Assembly (NCBI GenBank): GCA_040772905.1
Contig: JAXGXJ010000007.1
Coordinates: 62,001-126,000 of the forward strand
Origin: JAXGXJ01 sp040772905
GTDB taxonomy: Bacteria; Actinomycetota; Thermoleophilia; RBG-16-64-13
Direction of reading: 5' to 3'
DNA length: 64,000 nucleotides
Shown here: positions 32,981 through 40,475 of the stretch, piece by piece
Layout of the letters: every line of letters starts with the position of its first letter
Numbering within the stretch: the first letter of the stretch is position 1
The notes under the pieces: generated by a model
Databases searched by the model: none
Seen by the model: the letters and a program-made list of their open reading frames with translations, nothing else
Told to the model about the DNA's origin: nothing
Program-made: the position numbers and the translations under genes

Positions 32981-32986
32981 TATAAG
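32981..32986 (+). promoter_or_regulatory. -10 box, leaderless start
   Basis: TATAAG with 7 nt between it and the GTG at 32994, so the transcript is expected to start at or next to the start codon. Confidence 0.6.
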
Positions 32987-32993
32987 TCGAGAC

Positions 32994-33755
32994 GTGGACG
33001 AACGTCTCTTCTACGACTGGCTCGTGATCGCCTGGATGGCTCTTGCCGTCGTCACGTTCGTCGCCCTCTTCTTCATCACGGCGCCCTACGGGCGTTTCAC
33101 CAGGGGTGGTTGGGGACCCCGCGTCAGCGCGCGCTGGGGTTGGATCTTCATGGAGGCCCCGTCACTCATCACCTTCGTGGTGCTCTACGCTTTGGGGGAT
33201 CAGCGCAGCCATCCCCTGGCGATCGTCTTCCTGGTGCTGTGGGCGGCGCACTATCTTCACCGCTCGTTCATCTACCCGTTCCGCGTGCGCAGTGAGCGAC
33301 CGAGCATCACCGTGTCGGTCATCGCCATGGGAGCGCTCTTCAACGTGGGTAACGGCTATCTGAACGGGCGCTTCCTCTTCAGCCTGGGGCCGGAATTGCA
33401 GGACTCGTGGTTGCTCGACGGCCGTTTCATCGTGGGGATCGCCCTGTTCGTGATCGGTTTCGCCCTCAACCAGCACGCCGACCGGGTACTCATCGCCCTG
33501 CGGGCCCCAGGGGAGACCGGCTACAAGATCCCCCGGGGAGGCGCGTACAAGCTGGTGTCGTGCCCCAACTACCTTGGCGAGATGGTGGAATGGGGCGGCT
33601 GGGCCCTGGCCTGCTGGAACCCCGGTGCACTGGCCTTCTTTGTGTGGACGGTCGCCAACCTCGCGCCGCGGGCCATCAAGACGCACCGATGGTACCGCAG
33701 CGAGTTCCCCGACTACCCTGAAGAGCGGAAGGCGCTCTTGCCCTTCATCGTGTGA
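32994..33755 (+). CDS. Steroid 5-alpha-reductase (SRD5A) family membrane protein
   Basis: 253 residues, about six membrane helices. C-terminal part strongly resembles eukaryotic 3-oxo-5-alpha-steroid 4-dehydrogenase types 1/2: 'GETGYKIPRGGAYKLVSCPNY', 'LGEMVEWGGWALACW', 'HRWYRSEFPDYPEERKALLPF'. The PRGG, N-Y-x-G-E-x-x-E-W and WYRxEF residues form the NADPH and substrate pocket in that family. It would reduce an enone of a lipid, sterol or isoprenoid with NADPH in the membrane. GTG start; no Shine-Dalgarno, transcript probably leaderless. It lies divergent to the AEC permease. Confidence 0.85.
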   Translation: MDERLFYDWLVIAWMALAVVTFVALFFITAPYGRFTRGGWGPRVSARWGWIFMEAPSLITFVVLYALGDQRSHPLAIVFLVLWAAHYLHRSFIYPFRVRSERPSITVSVIAMGALFNVGNGYLNGRFLFSLGPELQDSWLLDGRFIVGIALFVIGFALNQHADRVLIALRAPGETGYKIPRGGAYKLVSCPNYLGEMVEWGGWALACWNPGALAFFVWTVANLAPRAIKTHRWYRSEFPDYPEERKALLPFIV

Positions 33756-33818
33756 TGCAAGGGCTGGCGACGGACGCCACGTGACCGCGCGCCTGTTCAC
33801 AGTTCGCCCGTAGCTCGC

Positions 33819-33824
33819 TAGAAT
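33819..33824 (+). promoter_or_regulatory. -10 box of membrane protein gene
   Basis: GCTAGAAT context, TAGAAT 38 nt upstream of the ATG at 33863; no -35. The same GCTAGAAT recurs before ybaB, lysC and asd. Confidence 0.55.
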
Positions 33825-33862
33825 GAGCCGCACCGTACCCTCGAAGGGGAGTCGAGGAGCCG

Positions 33863-34621
33863 ATGAGGACCACCACCCCAGTGAGAGGCACCGCTCCTGT
33901 AGCCCGCAGCACGTTCTGGCTGATGATATCGCTGCTGGCGTGGGAGATCTACCAGGGCATCCGTTCCGGGGCGCCCGCCCCTGCCGGCGACTGGGCCCTC
34001 GCCCCTGTGGACCTGGTGTTTCTCATCCTTCTGCCTGCTCTGGCAGCCTTCGCGTTCGCACGTCTGTTCCTGGTGGTCACGCAATCGGTGCGAGGCTCGC
34101 TGAACGTGTATTCCGTCATCTCCAGCCCGTTCGCCTGGATCTTCTGGGTGGGCCTGGCGCTCTCTCTCATCGGCCACGGCATCCACATCGCCGGACACGC
34201 GATCGGCCGGGCGCTGCCCGACATCTACCTCGAGGGAGATCTGGCTGCGAAGATAAGCTTCCTGGACACGCAGGTGGGCTACCTGTTGCTGGGCTTCGGC
34301 TTCTTCCTCACCACCGCCGTGGTACTGCTGCTGGGACAGGGCAGCGGCCAGCGCATCATGGGAGCCGAGCGGGTGGTCTTCGTGCTGGGCTCGCTGGCCA
34401 CCTTCGGTGTGGTCTTCATCTATCTGGCGGTGGAGGGCGGTCAACTCATCCCCGCCATCGCGGGCAGCGTGGTGCTGAGCGTCCTAGGCTTCTGGTCGCT
34501 TCCTCCCTACGAGATCACCCGCGACCCGATAGCCGCCTTCATCATGCCCGGCACCTTCCTCTCCGGACTCGCCTTGATCATCTGGACCGTGGTGGTGGGC
34601 GGACAGCCCACCTGGCCGTGA
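33863..34621 (+). CDS. Integral membrane protein of unknown function
   Basis: 252 residues, about seven predicted hydrophobic segments, short loops, one charged loop near residues 120-135 ('DIYLEGDLAAKISFLD'). Recurrent His and Gly in a helix ('IGHGIHIAGHAIGR') could bind a cofactor or metal. ATG 33863 with GAGGAG just upstream. I do not recognise the family. It stands alone ahead of the tRNA gene. Confidence 0.7.
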   Translation: MRTTTPVRGTAPVARSTFWLMISLLAWEIYQGIRSGAPAPAGDWALAPVDLVFLILLPALAAFAFARLFLVVTQSVRGSLNVYSVISSPFAWIFWVGLALSLIGHGIHIAGHAIGRALPDIYLEGDLAAKISFLDTQVGYLLLGFGFFLTTAVVLLLGQGSGQRIMGAERVVFVLGSLATFGVVFIYLAVEGGQLIPAIAGSVVLSVLGFWSLPPYEITRDPIAAFIMPGTFLSGLALIIWTVVVGGQPTWP

Positions 34622-34660
34622 CGGCGGCGGTGCTTCGACCGCGATCCAGCCCCGGTAGGC

Positions 34661-34666
34661 TATAAT
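34661..34666 (+). promoter_or_regulatory. -10 box of tRNA-Ser
   Basis: Perfect TATAAT 30 nt upstream of the mature tRNA 5' end. Confidence 0.65.
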
Positions 34667-34696
34667 CCGGGCTTGCTCAAGGCTGCGGCCTGGTGC

Positions 34697-34790
34697 GGAG
34701 TGGTGTCCGAGCTGGCTTAAGGAGCACGACTGGAAATCGTGTAGGCGGGGGTAACCCGCCTCGAGGGTTCGAATCCCTCCCACTCCGCCA
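34697..34790 (+). tRNA. tRNA-Ser (anticodon GGA), CCA encoded
   Basis: Type II cloverleaf: acceptor GGAGTGG pairs with CCACTCC, anticodon loop CTGGAAA with GGA at 34732-34734, a long variable arm (GGCGGGGGTAACCCGCC), T loop GGTTCGAATCC, discriminator G and genomic CCA (34788-34790). Reads UCC/UCU codons. Confidence 0.97.
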
Positions 34791-34813
34791 TGTATCCCGT
34801 GAGGAGTCTCACC

Positions 34814-35410
34814 GTGAAAATGCGCTCGCAGACGGCATCAGCCGCCATCCTGATCCTGCTCATGATCGTCACCCTTGTCCTGGTCGCCGGCTGCGCCGAC
34901 GAAGCGTCCCCGTCCACCACAGCCACGATGGCGCCCGGGACGACCGCGCCTCCAGAGCCGGCCACTACCTCCAGCACCTCGCCCCCGGTCACCCTGTCGC
35001 AGTACGACAAAGACCTCGCCGACACGGCCGGGCTGGCCAACGAACTGGTGCGCTATCTCAGCGACCAAGGCATGGCCACCGACGACCCGCGGGGCGCGGT
35101 CATCTATGGGCTGCGGGCCCGCACCGTGGCGCTGTTCTGCCGCAAATCCCTGGCCGAGGGCGACCTGGAGAACGCACGCACGTCCATGACCGACGTCTAC
35201 GCGAACGTCAACCGCGGCCGCAACGTGGCTGAAGGCGACGTCGCTCAGATCCTGGAGAAGGCGTACACGGCCATCGAGTCGGTGGGCGACCCCACCGGTG
35301 ACCCAGAGCAAGCGGCCGCCAGACTCGACGAGTTCATCTCACTGCTCGAGCCCATGATGAGTGAGGCAGCGGCCTTGCTCGGCAGCGAAGGAACCGCCAC
35401 CACCGGCTGA
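34814..35410 (+). CDS. Predicted small lipoprotein behind tRNA-Ser
   Basis: 198 residues. A hydrophobic signal ends in lipobox 'LVAGC' (Cys ~26), then a ~40-residue Thr/Pro/Ser-rich stalk, then a helical domain ('DKDLADTAGLANELVRYLSD', 'LRARTVALFCRKSLAEGDLENARTSM', 'ILEKAYTAIESVGDP'). Start GTG 34814 with GAGGAG 7 nt upstream; a nearer ATG at 34820 is possible. It lies 24 nt after the tRNA 3' end with no own promoter seen, so tRNA and mRNA may share a transcript. The stop overlaps the SRP RNA promoter. Unknown function. Confidence 0.75.
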   Translation: MKMRSQTASAAILILLMIVTLVLVAGCADEASPSTTATMAPGTTAPPEPATTSSTSPPVTLSQYDKDLADTAGLANELVRYLSDQGMATDDPRGAVIYGLRARTVALFCRKSLAEGDLENARTSMTDVYANVNRGRNVAEGDVAQILEKAYTAIESVGDPTGDPEQAAARLDEFISLLEPMMSEAAALLGSEGTATTG

Positions 35411-35412
35411 TG

Positions 35413-35418
35413 TATACT
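35413..35418 (+). promoter_or_regulatory. -10 box of SRP RNA
   Basis: TATACT 5 nt before the inferred 5' end of the SRP RNA. Confidence 0.6.
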
Positions 35419-35423
35419 CCCCG

Positions 35424-35699
35424 GCGACCGTGCTAGGTGGGGAGCTAGCGGTGCCCTGCACCCGCAATCCGCTTCAGCGGGACTGAATCCCCGCCCGAGG
35501 AGCGGGCCTGTGAGGTCTGACGCCGGTAAGCGGTGTTGACGGCCAGGTCCTGCGCAATGGAACTTCGTGAACCGGGTCAGGACCGGGAGGTAGCAGCCCT
35601 AAGCGGACTCTTCCATGTGCCGTGGGGTAGCTTGGCCCGAGCTGGCTGCCGGCGGGCGCTCGGAGGTCCGTCTTCGACGGCGGGTGCACGGTCGCTTTT
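35424..35699 (+). ncRNA. ffs: SRP RNA, large bacterial (Alu-domain) type
   Basis: About 272 nt. 5' GCGACCGTGC pairs exactly with 3' GCACGGTCGC (35686-35695), followed by TTTTC. The Alu-domain sequence 'GTGCTAGGTGGGGAGCTAGC' and 'GGTGCCCTG' stands at the start. The S-domain helix 8 is 'GTCAGGACCGGGAGGTAGCAGCC' in two pieces around 35576-35598: GTCAG, the GGGA tetraloop, and the AGCAGCC strand. It scaffolds FtsY/Ffh-dependent targeting of membrane and secreted proteins. The presence of an Alu domain marks the Bacillus-like large type, unlike the small 4.5S RNA of most actinobacteria. Confidence 0.93.
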
Positions 35700-35766
35700 C
35701 TTGCTATCTGAACCCTCCGGGCGGCTTCAGCTCGGCCTGGCTGGGACGACGAGCCGAGGAGGGCCC

Positions 35767-36687
35767 ATGGGAGCACGCAGACTCTTTCTCGCGGCCACCG
35801 ATTTTTCTGATGACGCACAGCACGCGCTCGGTAGAGCCGCGCTCCTGGCGCAGGAACATGAGGCGCAGCTGAAGCTGCTGCACGTCGTCAGTGAGCCTTC
35901 ACTGCAGTCGCTCAAGGGGATTCTTGGGATCCCCATCGACATCGAGGCCAGGGTGCTCGACGAGGCGGCGGCTACGCTGCACCGACTGGCGGACGGGCTC
36001 ACAAGCCGCATCGGCATCCAGCCCGAGGTGGAGGTGCGGACCGGCGACATCGCGGGCGAGATACTCTCAGCGGCAGAGCAGGCCGACCTCTTGGCCGTGG
36101 GCGCACGCGGCTCCAGCGGCTTCCTCGACTTGTTCCTGGGCAGCATCTCCGAACGGTTGCTGCGCCGCTGCCGCCGACCGGTGTTGGTGGTCAAACGACC
36201 TCCCGAGACGCCCTACGATCGCGTGATGGTGCCTATCGCCTTGGGGCCCAGCTCGTCCACTGCGTTGCGGGCCAGCCTCGTCTTCACCCCCCGCGCGGAG
36301 ACCACTGTGTTCCATGCCTTCAGCGTCCCCTACGAGAACACGCTGCATCTGTCAGGCGTCATGGATGACGACATCCGGCGCTTCAGGGAGCGGGCGCAGC
36401 GGGCGGCTCTACAGAAGGTCGACAGCATGATCGCCCCCTTGGGCGCGGCCGCCGGACGAGTACGCCGCTCGGTGGAGCACGGCGACCCGGCTCGTCTCAT
36501 ACTGGCCAAGGAGAGCGAGTTGGAGACCGACCTGATCATCATCGGTAAGAAGGGCGAGTCCGCCCTGCACGACATCCTTCTGGGCAGCGTGACCCGCCAC
36601 GTGCTGTCGACGTCCCGGGCCGATGTGATGGTGGTGGGTGAAGAGATGGACGAGACTGTGGGAGTGGCCCTCTCCACGGGAGTCTGA
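35767..36687 (+). CDS. Tandem universal stress protein (two UspA domains)
   Basis: 306 residues with two UspA folds. Each carries the ATP-binding loop G-x2-G-x9-G-S: 'GARGSSGFLDLFLGS' (~residue 115) and 'GKKGESALHDILLGS' (~residue 260), so both halves should bind ATP. Soluble. Start at ATG 35767; the frame extends 5' through the SRP RNA, which is not coding. Ten bases before the antiporter gene, same strand, so the two are likely cotranscribed; a nucleotide-sensing partner for a cation transporter is plausible (inference). Confidence 0.92.
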   Translation: MGARRLFLAATDFSDDAQHALGRAALLAQEHEAQLKLLHVVSEPSLQSLKGILGIPIDIEARVLDEAAATLHRLADGLTSRIGIQPEVEVRTGDIAGEILSAAEQADLLAVGARGSSGFLDLFLGSISERLLRRCRRPVLVVKRPPETPYDRVMVPIALGPSSSTALRASLVFTPRAETTVFHAFSVPYENTLHLSGVMDDDIRRFRERAQRAALQKVDSMIAPLGAAAGRVRRSVEHGDPARLILAKESELETDLIIIGKKGESALHDILLGSVTRHVLSTSRADVMVVGEEMDETVGVALSTGV

Positions 36688-36697
36688 GCACGCGCAC

Positions 36698-38422
36698 ATG
36701 GAGAGCGCCGACCTCATACTGACCCTCGGCGTCGGCCTGGCCGCCGCGCTCATACTGGGCTACGTCACCCAGCGCATCGGACTTTCGCCCATCGTAGGCT
36801 ACCTGGTGGCCGGCATCGCCCTGGGTCCGGCCACACCGGGCTTCGACGCCGACAGAGAGATCGCCGCCCAGCTGGCCGACGTGGGCGTCATCCTACTCAT
36901 GTTCGGGGTGGGCCTGCAGTTCCACTTCCGCGAGCTCCTTGCCGTGCGGCGCATCGCGCTGCCGGGTGCGCTCGCCCATACCATCATCATCTCAGCGCTG
37001 GGCGCCCTGGTGTTCGACTGGGCCGGAGGCGACTTCAGCGCCGGCCTGGTGTACGGCTTCGCCCTCTCCATGGCCAGCACCGTGGTGATCACCCGCACCC
37101 TCTCCGACAACGACCATCTCCACACGCCCGTCGGCCACATCTCGTTGGGCTGGGAGGTGCTCAAAGACCTCTTCACCGTGGTCGCGCTCGTGCTCATACC
37201 CATCTTCTTCCCCGGCACGGACGGAGACGGCGGGAACGGAGCACTTGACGTGCTGTGGGCACTGCTCAAGATCATAGGTCTCATCGTGTTCACGGTACTG
37301 GTGGGGAGCCGCCTGATCCCATGGCTGCTCGGACGCGTAGCCGCGACGCGCTCGCGCGAACTGTTCACCCTCACCATCCTGGTGGTGGCTCTGGGCATCG
37401 CCATCGGTTCGGCGCGCATCTTCGGGGTCTCCATGGCCCTGGGAGCCCTTCTGGCCGGTCTTGTGGTGGGACGCTCGGACTTCAGCTTCCGCGCGGCGTC
37501 GGAAGCCCTTCCCATGCGCGACGCCTTCGCCGTGCTGTTCTTCGTCTCGGTGGGCATGCTGTTCGATCCGGTCTCGCTGGTGGAATCCCCCGGCCTGTTG
37601 CTCCTGAGCCTGGTTCTGGTGATGATCGCCAAGCCCATCATCTCGTTCGTGGTCTGCGCCATCGCCGGCTACACCAGCGCGGTGAGCCTGGGCGTCTCGG
37701 CCGCCCTCGCCGAGATCGGCGAGTTCTCGTTCATCCTGGCCACGCTGGGCACCCATCTGGGCTTCTTCGGCGAGGACTCCACCAACGCCATAGTGGGTAC
37801 GGCCATCGTCTCCATCGCCTTGAACGCCATCATCTACAAGACGGTGGCCCCCGTGGATCGTTGGTTGTTCGCACGTGAGAGACTCCGGCGCCTGTTGAAC
37901 GCTCGTGTTCCCAAGACCAGCGCCGGCGAGCACGAGGAGCCTCCGGAGTTCGACCCGGCACACCGTGCGATCATAGTGGGACACGGCCCGGTGGGAAGGA
38001 CAGTGGCCCGCCTGTTGGTGGAGCAGGGCATCGAACCCACCATCATCGAGATGAATCTCAACACCGTGCGTAAGGTCAACGAGTCGGGGACACGGGCCAT
38101 CTTCGGCGACGCCACCCTCTCCAGCATCCTAGAACAGGCGGGCGTGCGCACGGCGGGCACGCTGGTGCTGAGCGTATCGGGCTTCACCAACGCCGGCGAG
38201 GTCATCAAGATGGCCCGCGACATGAACCCACACATCCATATCCTTGCGCGGGCGGCCTATCTGGCCGACATTCCCGCGCTCCGGGCGGCGGGAGCCGACC
38301 GGGTGTTCTCAGGCGAGGGCGAGGTGGCGCTGGGCATGACCGAGTACGTCCTCGCGCACCTGGGAGCAACTCCCGAGCAGATCGACCGGGAGAGAGACCG
38401 AGTACACGGCGAACTGTTCTAG
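36698..38422 (+). CDS. CPA2 cation:proton antiporter with TrkA-N domain (KefB-like)
   Basis: 574 residues: ~12 membrane segments of a Na+/H+ exchanger fold (residues ~1-400; 'MFGVGLQFHFRELL', 'GALLAGLVVGRSDF'), then a cytosolic RCK/TrkA-N Rossmann domain starting 'IIVGHGPVGRTVARLL' (GxGxxG). Exchanges K+ or Na+ for protons, gated by nucleotide. Start at ATG 36698; no strong ribosome site. Downstream of the universal stress gene. Confidence 0.9.
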   Translation: MESADLILTLGVGLAAALILGYVTQRIGLSPIVGYLVAGIALGPATPGFDADREIAAQLADVGVILLMFGVGLQFHFRELLAVRRIALPGALAHTIIISALGALVFDWAGGDFSAGLVYGFALSMASTVVITRTLSDNDHLHTPVGHISLGWEVLKDLFTVVALVLIPIFFPGTDGDGGNGALDVLWALLKIIGLIVFTVLVGSRLIPWLLGRVAATRSRELFTLTILVVALGIAIGSARIFGVSMALGALLAGLVVGRSDFSFRAASEALPMRDAFAVLFFVSVGMLFDPVSLVESPGLLLLSLVLVMIAKPIISFVVCAIAGYTSAVSLGVSAALAEIGEFSFILATLGTHLGFFGEDSTNAIVGTAIVSIALNAIIYKTVAPVDRWLFARERLRRLLNARVPKTSAGEHEEPPEFDPAHRAIIVGHGPVGRTVARLLVEQGIEPTIIEMNLNTVRKVNESGTRAIFGDATLSSILEQAGVRTAGTLVLSVSGFTNAGEVIKMARDMNPHIHILARAAYLADIPALRAAGADRVFSGEGEVALGMTEYVLAHLGATPEQIDRERDRVHGELF

Positions 38423-38466
38423 GCTCGCGCCCCGCCGACGGCCGGAGAAGCCTCGCCGAGGAGGAG

Positions 38467-38826
38467 TCAGTCGCCTGGCTGCTCAGGGGTCACACAGCCA
38501 TCCGCGCGGTGACATATCCCGGCCAGACGGTCGAGACCCAGCGCGAAGATGATGCCGTTCCCGGGCTCATCCAGGCTTCCGGCCTGCAAGATGGCGTCCA
38601 TGACCCGGTCCCTGAGCCGATGCGGGATCACCGTGAGCACGATCTCTTTCTCCGGCTCGATGGGGATGCCCAGGATGCTCCGCTTCTCGTGGATCCCCAC
38701 TCCGCGCCCGTAGAGGATGGTGCCGCCCTCAGCACCGACCTCCTTGGAGGCGCGCAGGATCTTCTCTGCCTGCCCCTTGGGTACGATGGTCACGATAAGG
38801 TCGTTTGCGTCGCCGTCAGCGTTCAT
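38467..38826 (-). CDS. PII-like nitrogen/energy-sensing protein
   Basis: 119 residues, the length of PII (GlnB) proteins, cytoplasmic trimers that bind ATP/ADP and act on a partner. The strand-loop-strand 'GAEGGTILYGRGVGIHE' corresponds to the T-loop region and 'EKEIVLTVIPHRLRDRVMDAIL' to the following B-loop/helix. Divergent from GlnB proper; the family members next to DUF1538 are their own clade. Its ATG overlaps the stop of the DUF1538 gene, so it is translationally coupled. Confidence 0.82.
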   Translation of the reverse strand: MNADGDANDLIVTIVPKGQAEKILRASKEVGAEGGTILYGRGVGIHEKRSILGIPIEPEKEIVLTVIPHRLRDRVMDAILQAGSLDEPGNGIIFALGLDRLAGICHRADGCVTPEQPGD

Positions 38827-39581
38827 CTGTCTGCCCCCGCTTCGCGCCCATTGTCATCCTTCCTCCACACAGGCTTGTAGGCCAGTCCCAATGCCAGAAC
38901 AGTCAAGATGGGGGTCATGGCGATGAGCGCCAGTGTCCCCAGACCCTCCACGGCCGGGTCGCGCCCGGGCGTCGCCGAGGTGAATCCTATCGCCAGCGCC
39001 ATTATGAAGCTCACCGACATACTTCCCGTGGCCACCCCTCCCGAGTCGAAGGCCAGAGCGATGAACGACGGATGCGAGAACGCCGCCATCACCAAGGCGA
39101 GCAGATAGCCGGGCCCGATGATGTACAGGAGCGGCACGCCATACAGGATACGCACCATGTTGAGTGCCACGGACACCGCCACACCGGCCGCGATGGTGTA
39201 GAGGATGGCCTTCTCGCGCACGTAGCCGCTGGTGAAGCGGTCGACCTCCACCGCGAGCACCTTCACGGCAGGCTCTGCGATGGTGACCGCGATCCCCAAC
39301 GCAAGGCTGGTGATGATGAGCACCACGAGAGGCTGCTCCTCGGCCAGGATGCGACCCATCTCCTGCGCGTAGGGCACGAAGCCGAAACGGACCCCCAGCA
39401 GGAAGATCATCAGTCCCAGCGCAGCGATGACCACACCTTTGACCATGGCCCACAGAGCGTGCCGGGGCACATCGCGGAAGAACAGCAGGAACACCACCGC
39501 CAGTACGGCCGCCAGCGGGCCCACGGCCTGCGCCGATTCTGAGGCAGTGCTGAGGGCCAGTCGAGCAAGGTCTTCGGTCAT
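38823..39581 (-). CDS. DUF1538 membrane protein (second of two)
   Basis: 252 residues, about seven membrane helices. The DUF1538 hallmark 'ALAFDSGGVATGSMSVSFI' is near residue 170, with 'LALGIAVTIAEPAVKVLA' earlier. The duplicate at 39612-40301 carries matching motifs ('AEPDVRVLAG', 'AFDSGSTTTGSLSVPL'). Many genomes encode the two copies as one fused chain; here they are separate genes. Transport of a solute under PII-like control is inference. Confidence 0.82.
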   Translation of the reverse strand: MTEDLARLALSTASESAQAVGPLAAVLAVVFLLFFRDVPRHALWAMVKGVVIAALGLMIFLLGVRFGFVPYAQEMGRILAEEQPLVVLIITSLALGIAVTIAEPAVKVLAVEVDRFTSGYVREKAILYTIAAGVAVSVALNMVRILYGVPLLYIIGPGYLLALVMAAFSHPSFIALAFDSGGVATGSMSVSFIMALAIGFTSATPGRDPAVEGLGTLALIAMTPILTVLALGLAYKPVWRKDDNGREAGADR

Positions 39582-39611
39582 GTGGCTGTGTCGCTCCCGT
39601 CCAGGCCTTGT

Positions 39612-40301
39612 CTATACGAAGAGACCCATGATGCTCAACAGGACCACCGGTCCCAAAGACGCGATCCCCACGAGCCCGAAGCCGGCCTCGATGGAACTCT
39701 CTCCGGTCACGCGCGCGACTCCAACACCCAAAGCCAGGATGAGAGGCACGCTGAGAGAACCCGTGGTGGTGGAGCCCGAATCGAAGGCGAGTGCCACATA
39801 CTGGGGCGCGACGAACGGCAGCATCATGAGGGAGACGCCGTATCCGAGCCCGAAGACCAGAGCCAGCCTCACTCGCACCAGTTGGCGCAGCACACCGCCG
39901 GCCAACGCCAAGGCCAATCCCAGACTGATGAGCAGCAAGAAGAGGTTGCCCGGCACAGACCCCCCGGTCACTTCATCCACCGAGCCGGCCAGCACGCGCA
40001 CGTCGGGCTCCGCCAAGGTAAAGACGTAACCCATGAGGAACACCACGACCAGCATGGTCCAAGGCCGTACACGGGCCGGCAGATGAGAGCCGACGTACTC
40101 TCCGACGGGTATGAGCCCCAACTGCGCACCGAGCAGGAAGAGGAAGAGACCCACGAGGACGAATATGACGCCCAACGCGAAGCGGACAAACAGCTCGCTG
40201 GGGGCCCTGATGATGGTGAGTTGCAGGATGACGACCACGAGGACCACCGGCAGTACCGGTCCGGCCACTTCCATGAATATCGCCTGCACTCGTCTCCGCA
40301 C
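39612..40301 (-). CDS. DUF1538 membrane protein (first of two)
   Basis: 229 residues, about seven membrane helices with the same conserved motifs as its neighbour. GTG start with GGAGG 6 nt upstream (minus strand). First gene of the operon DUF1538-DUF1538-PII, divergent from dnaX. Confidence 0.82.
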   Translation of the reverse strand: MRRRVQAIFMEVAGPVLPVVLVVVILQLTIIRAPSELFVRFALGVIFVLVGLFLFLLGAQLGLIPVGEYVGSHLPARVRPWTMLVVVFLMGYVFTLAEPDVRVLAGSVDEVTGGSVPGNLFLLLISLGLALALAGGVLRQLVRVRLALVFGLGYGVSLMMLPFVAPQYVALAFDSGSTTTGSLSVPLILALGVGVARVTGESSIEAGFGLVGIASLGPVVLLSIMGLFV

Positions 40302-40426
40302 GCAGACCTCCGCGCTAGATCCTCCCCCAGTCTACCCGCTCGGCGTGCCGATCATGCGGTCGCCCTGCTGGCCGCGCCGGCGTGTCGTGCGCGCCGGTGC
40401 GCGGGGGTGGCCGGATGGGTGCCTGA

Positions 40427-40432
40427 TATAAT
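40427..40432 (+). promoter_or_regulatory. -10 box of dnaX
   Basis: Perfect TATAAT (in GATATAAT), ~44 nt before the dnaX ATG; no -35. Confidence 0.65.
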
Positions 40433-40475
40433 CGCGCCACCCACCGAGCGCGCGAACAAGGAGCCGCAGCGGCGC

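Noticed and set aside
39582..40475. N-terminal 298 codons of the frame that includes dnaX
   Set aside because: Antisense to the DUF1538 genes; the dnaX promoter and ribosome site lie just before 40476.
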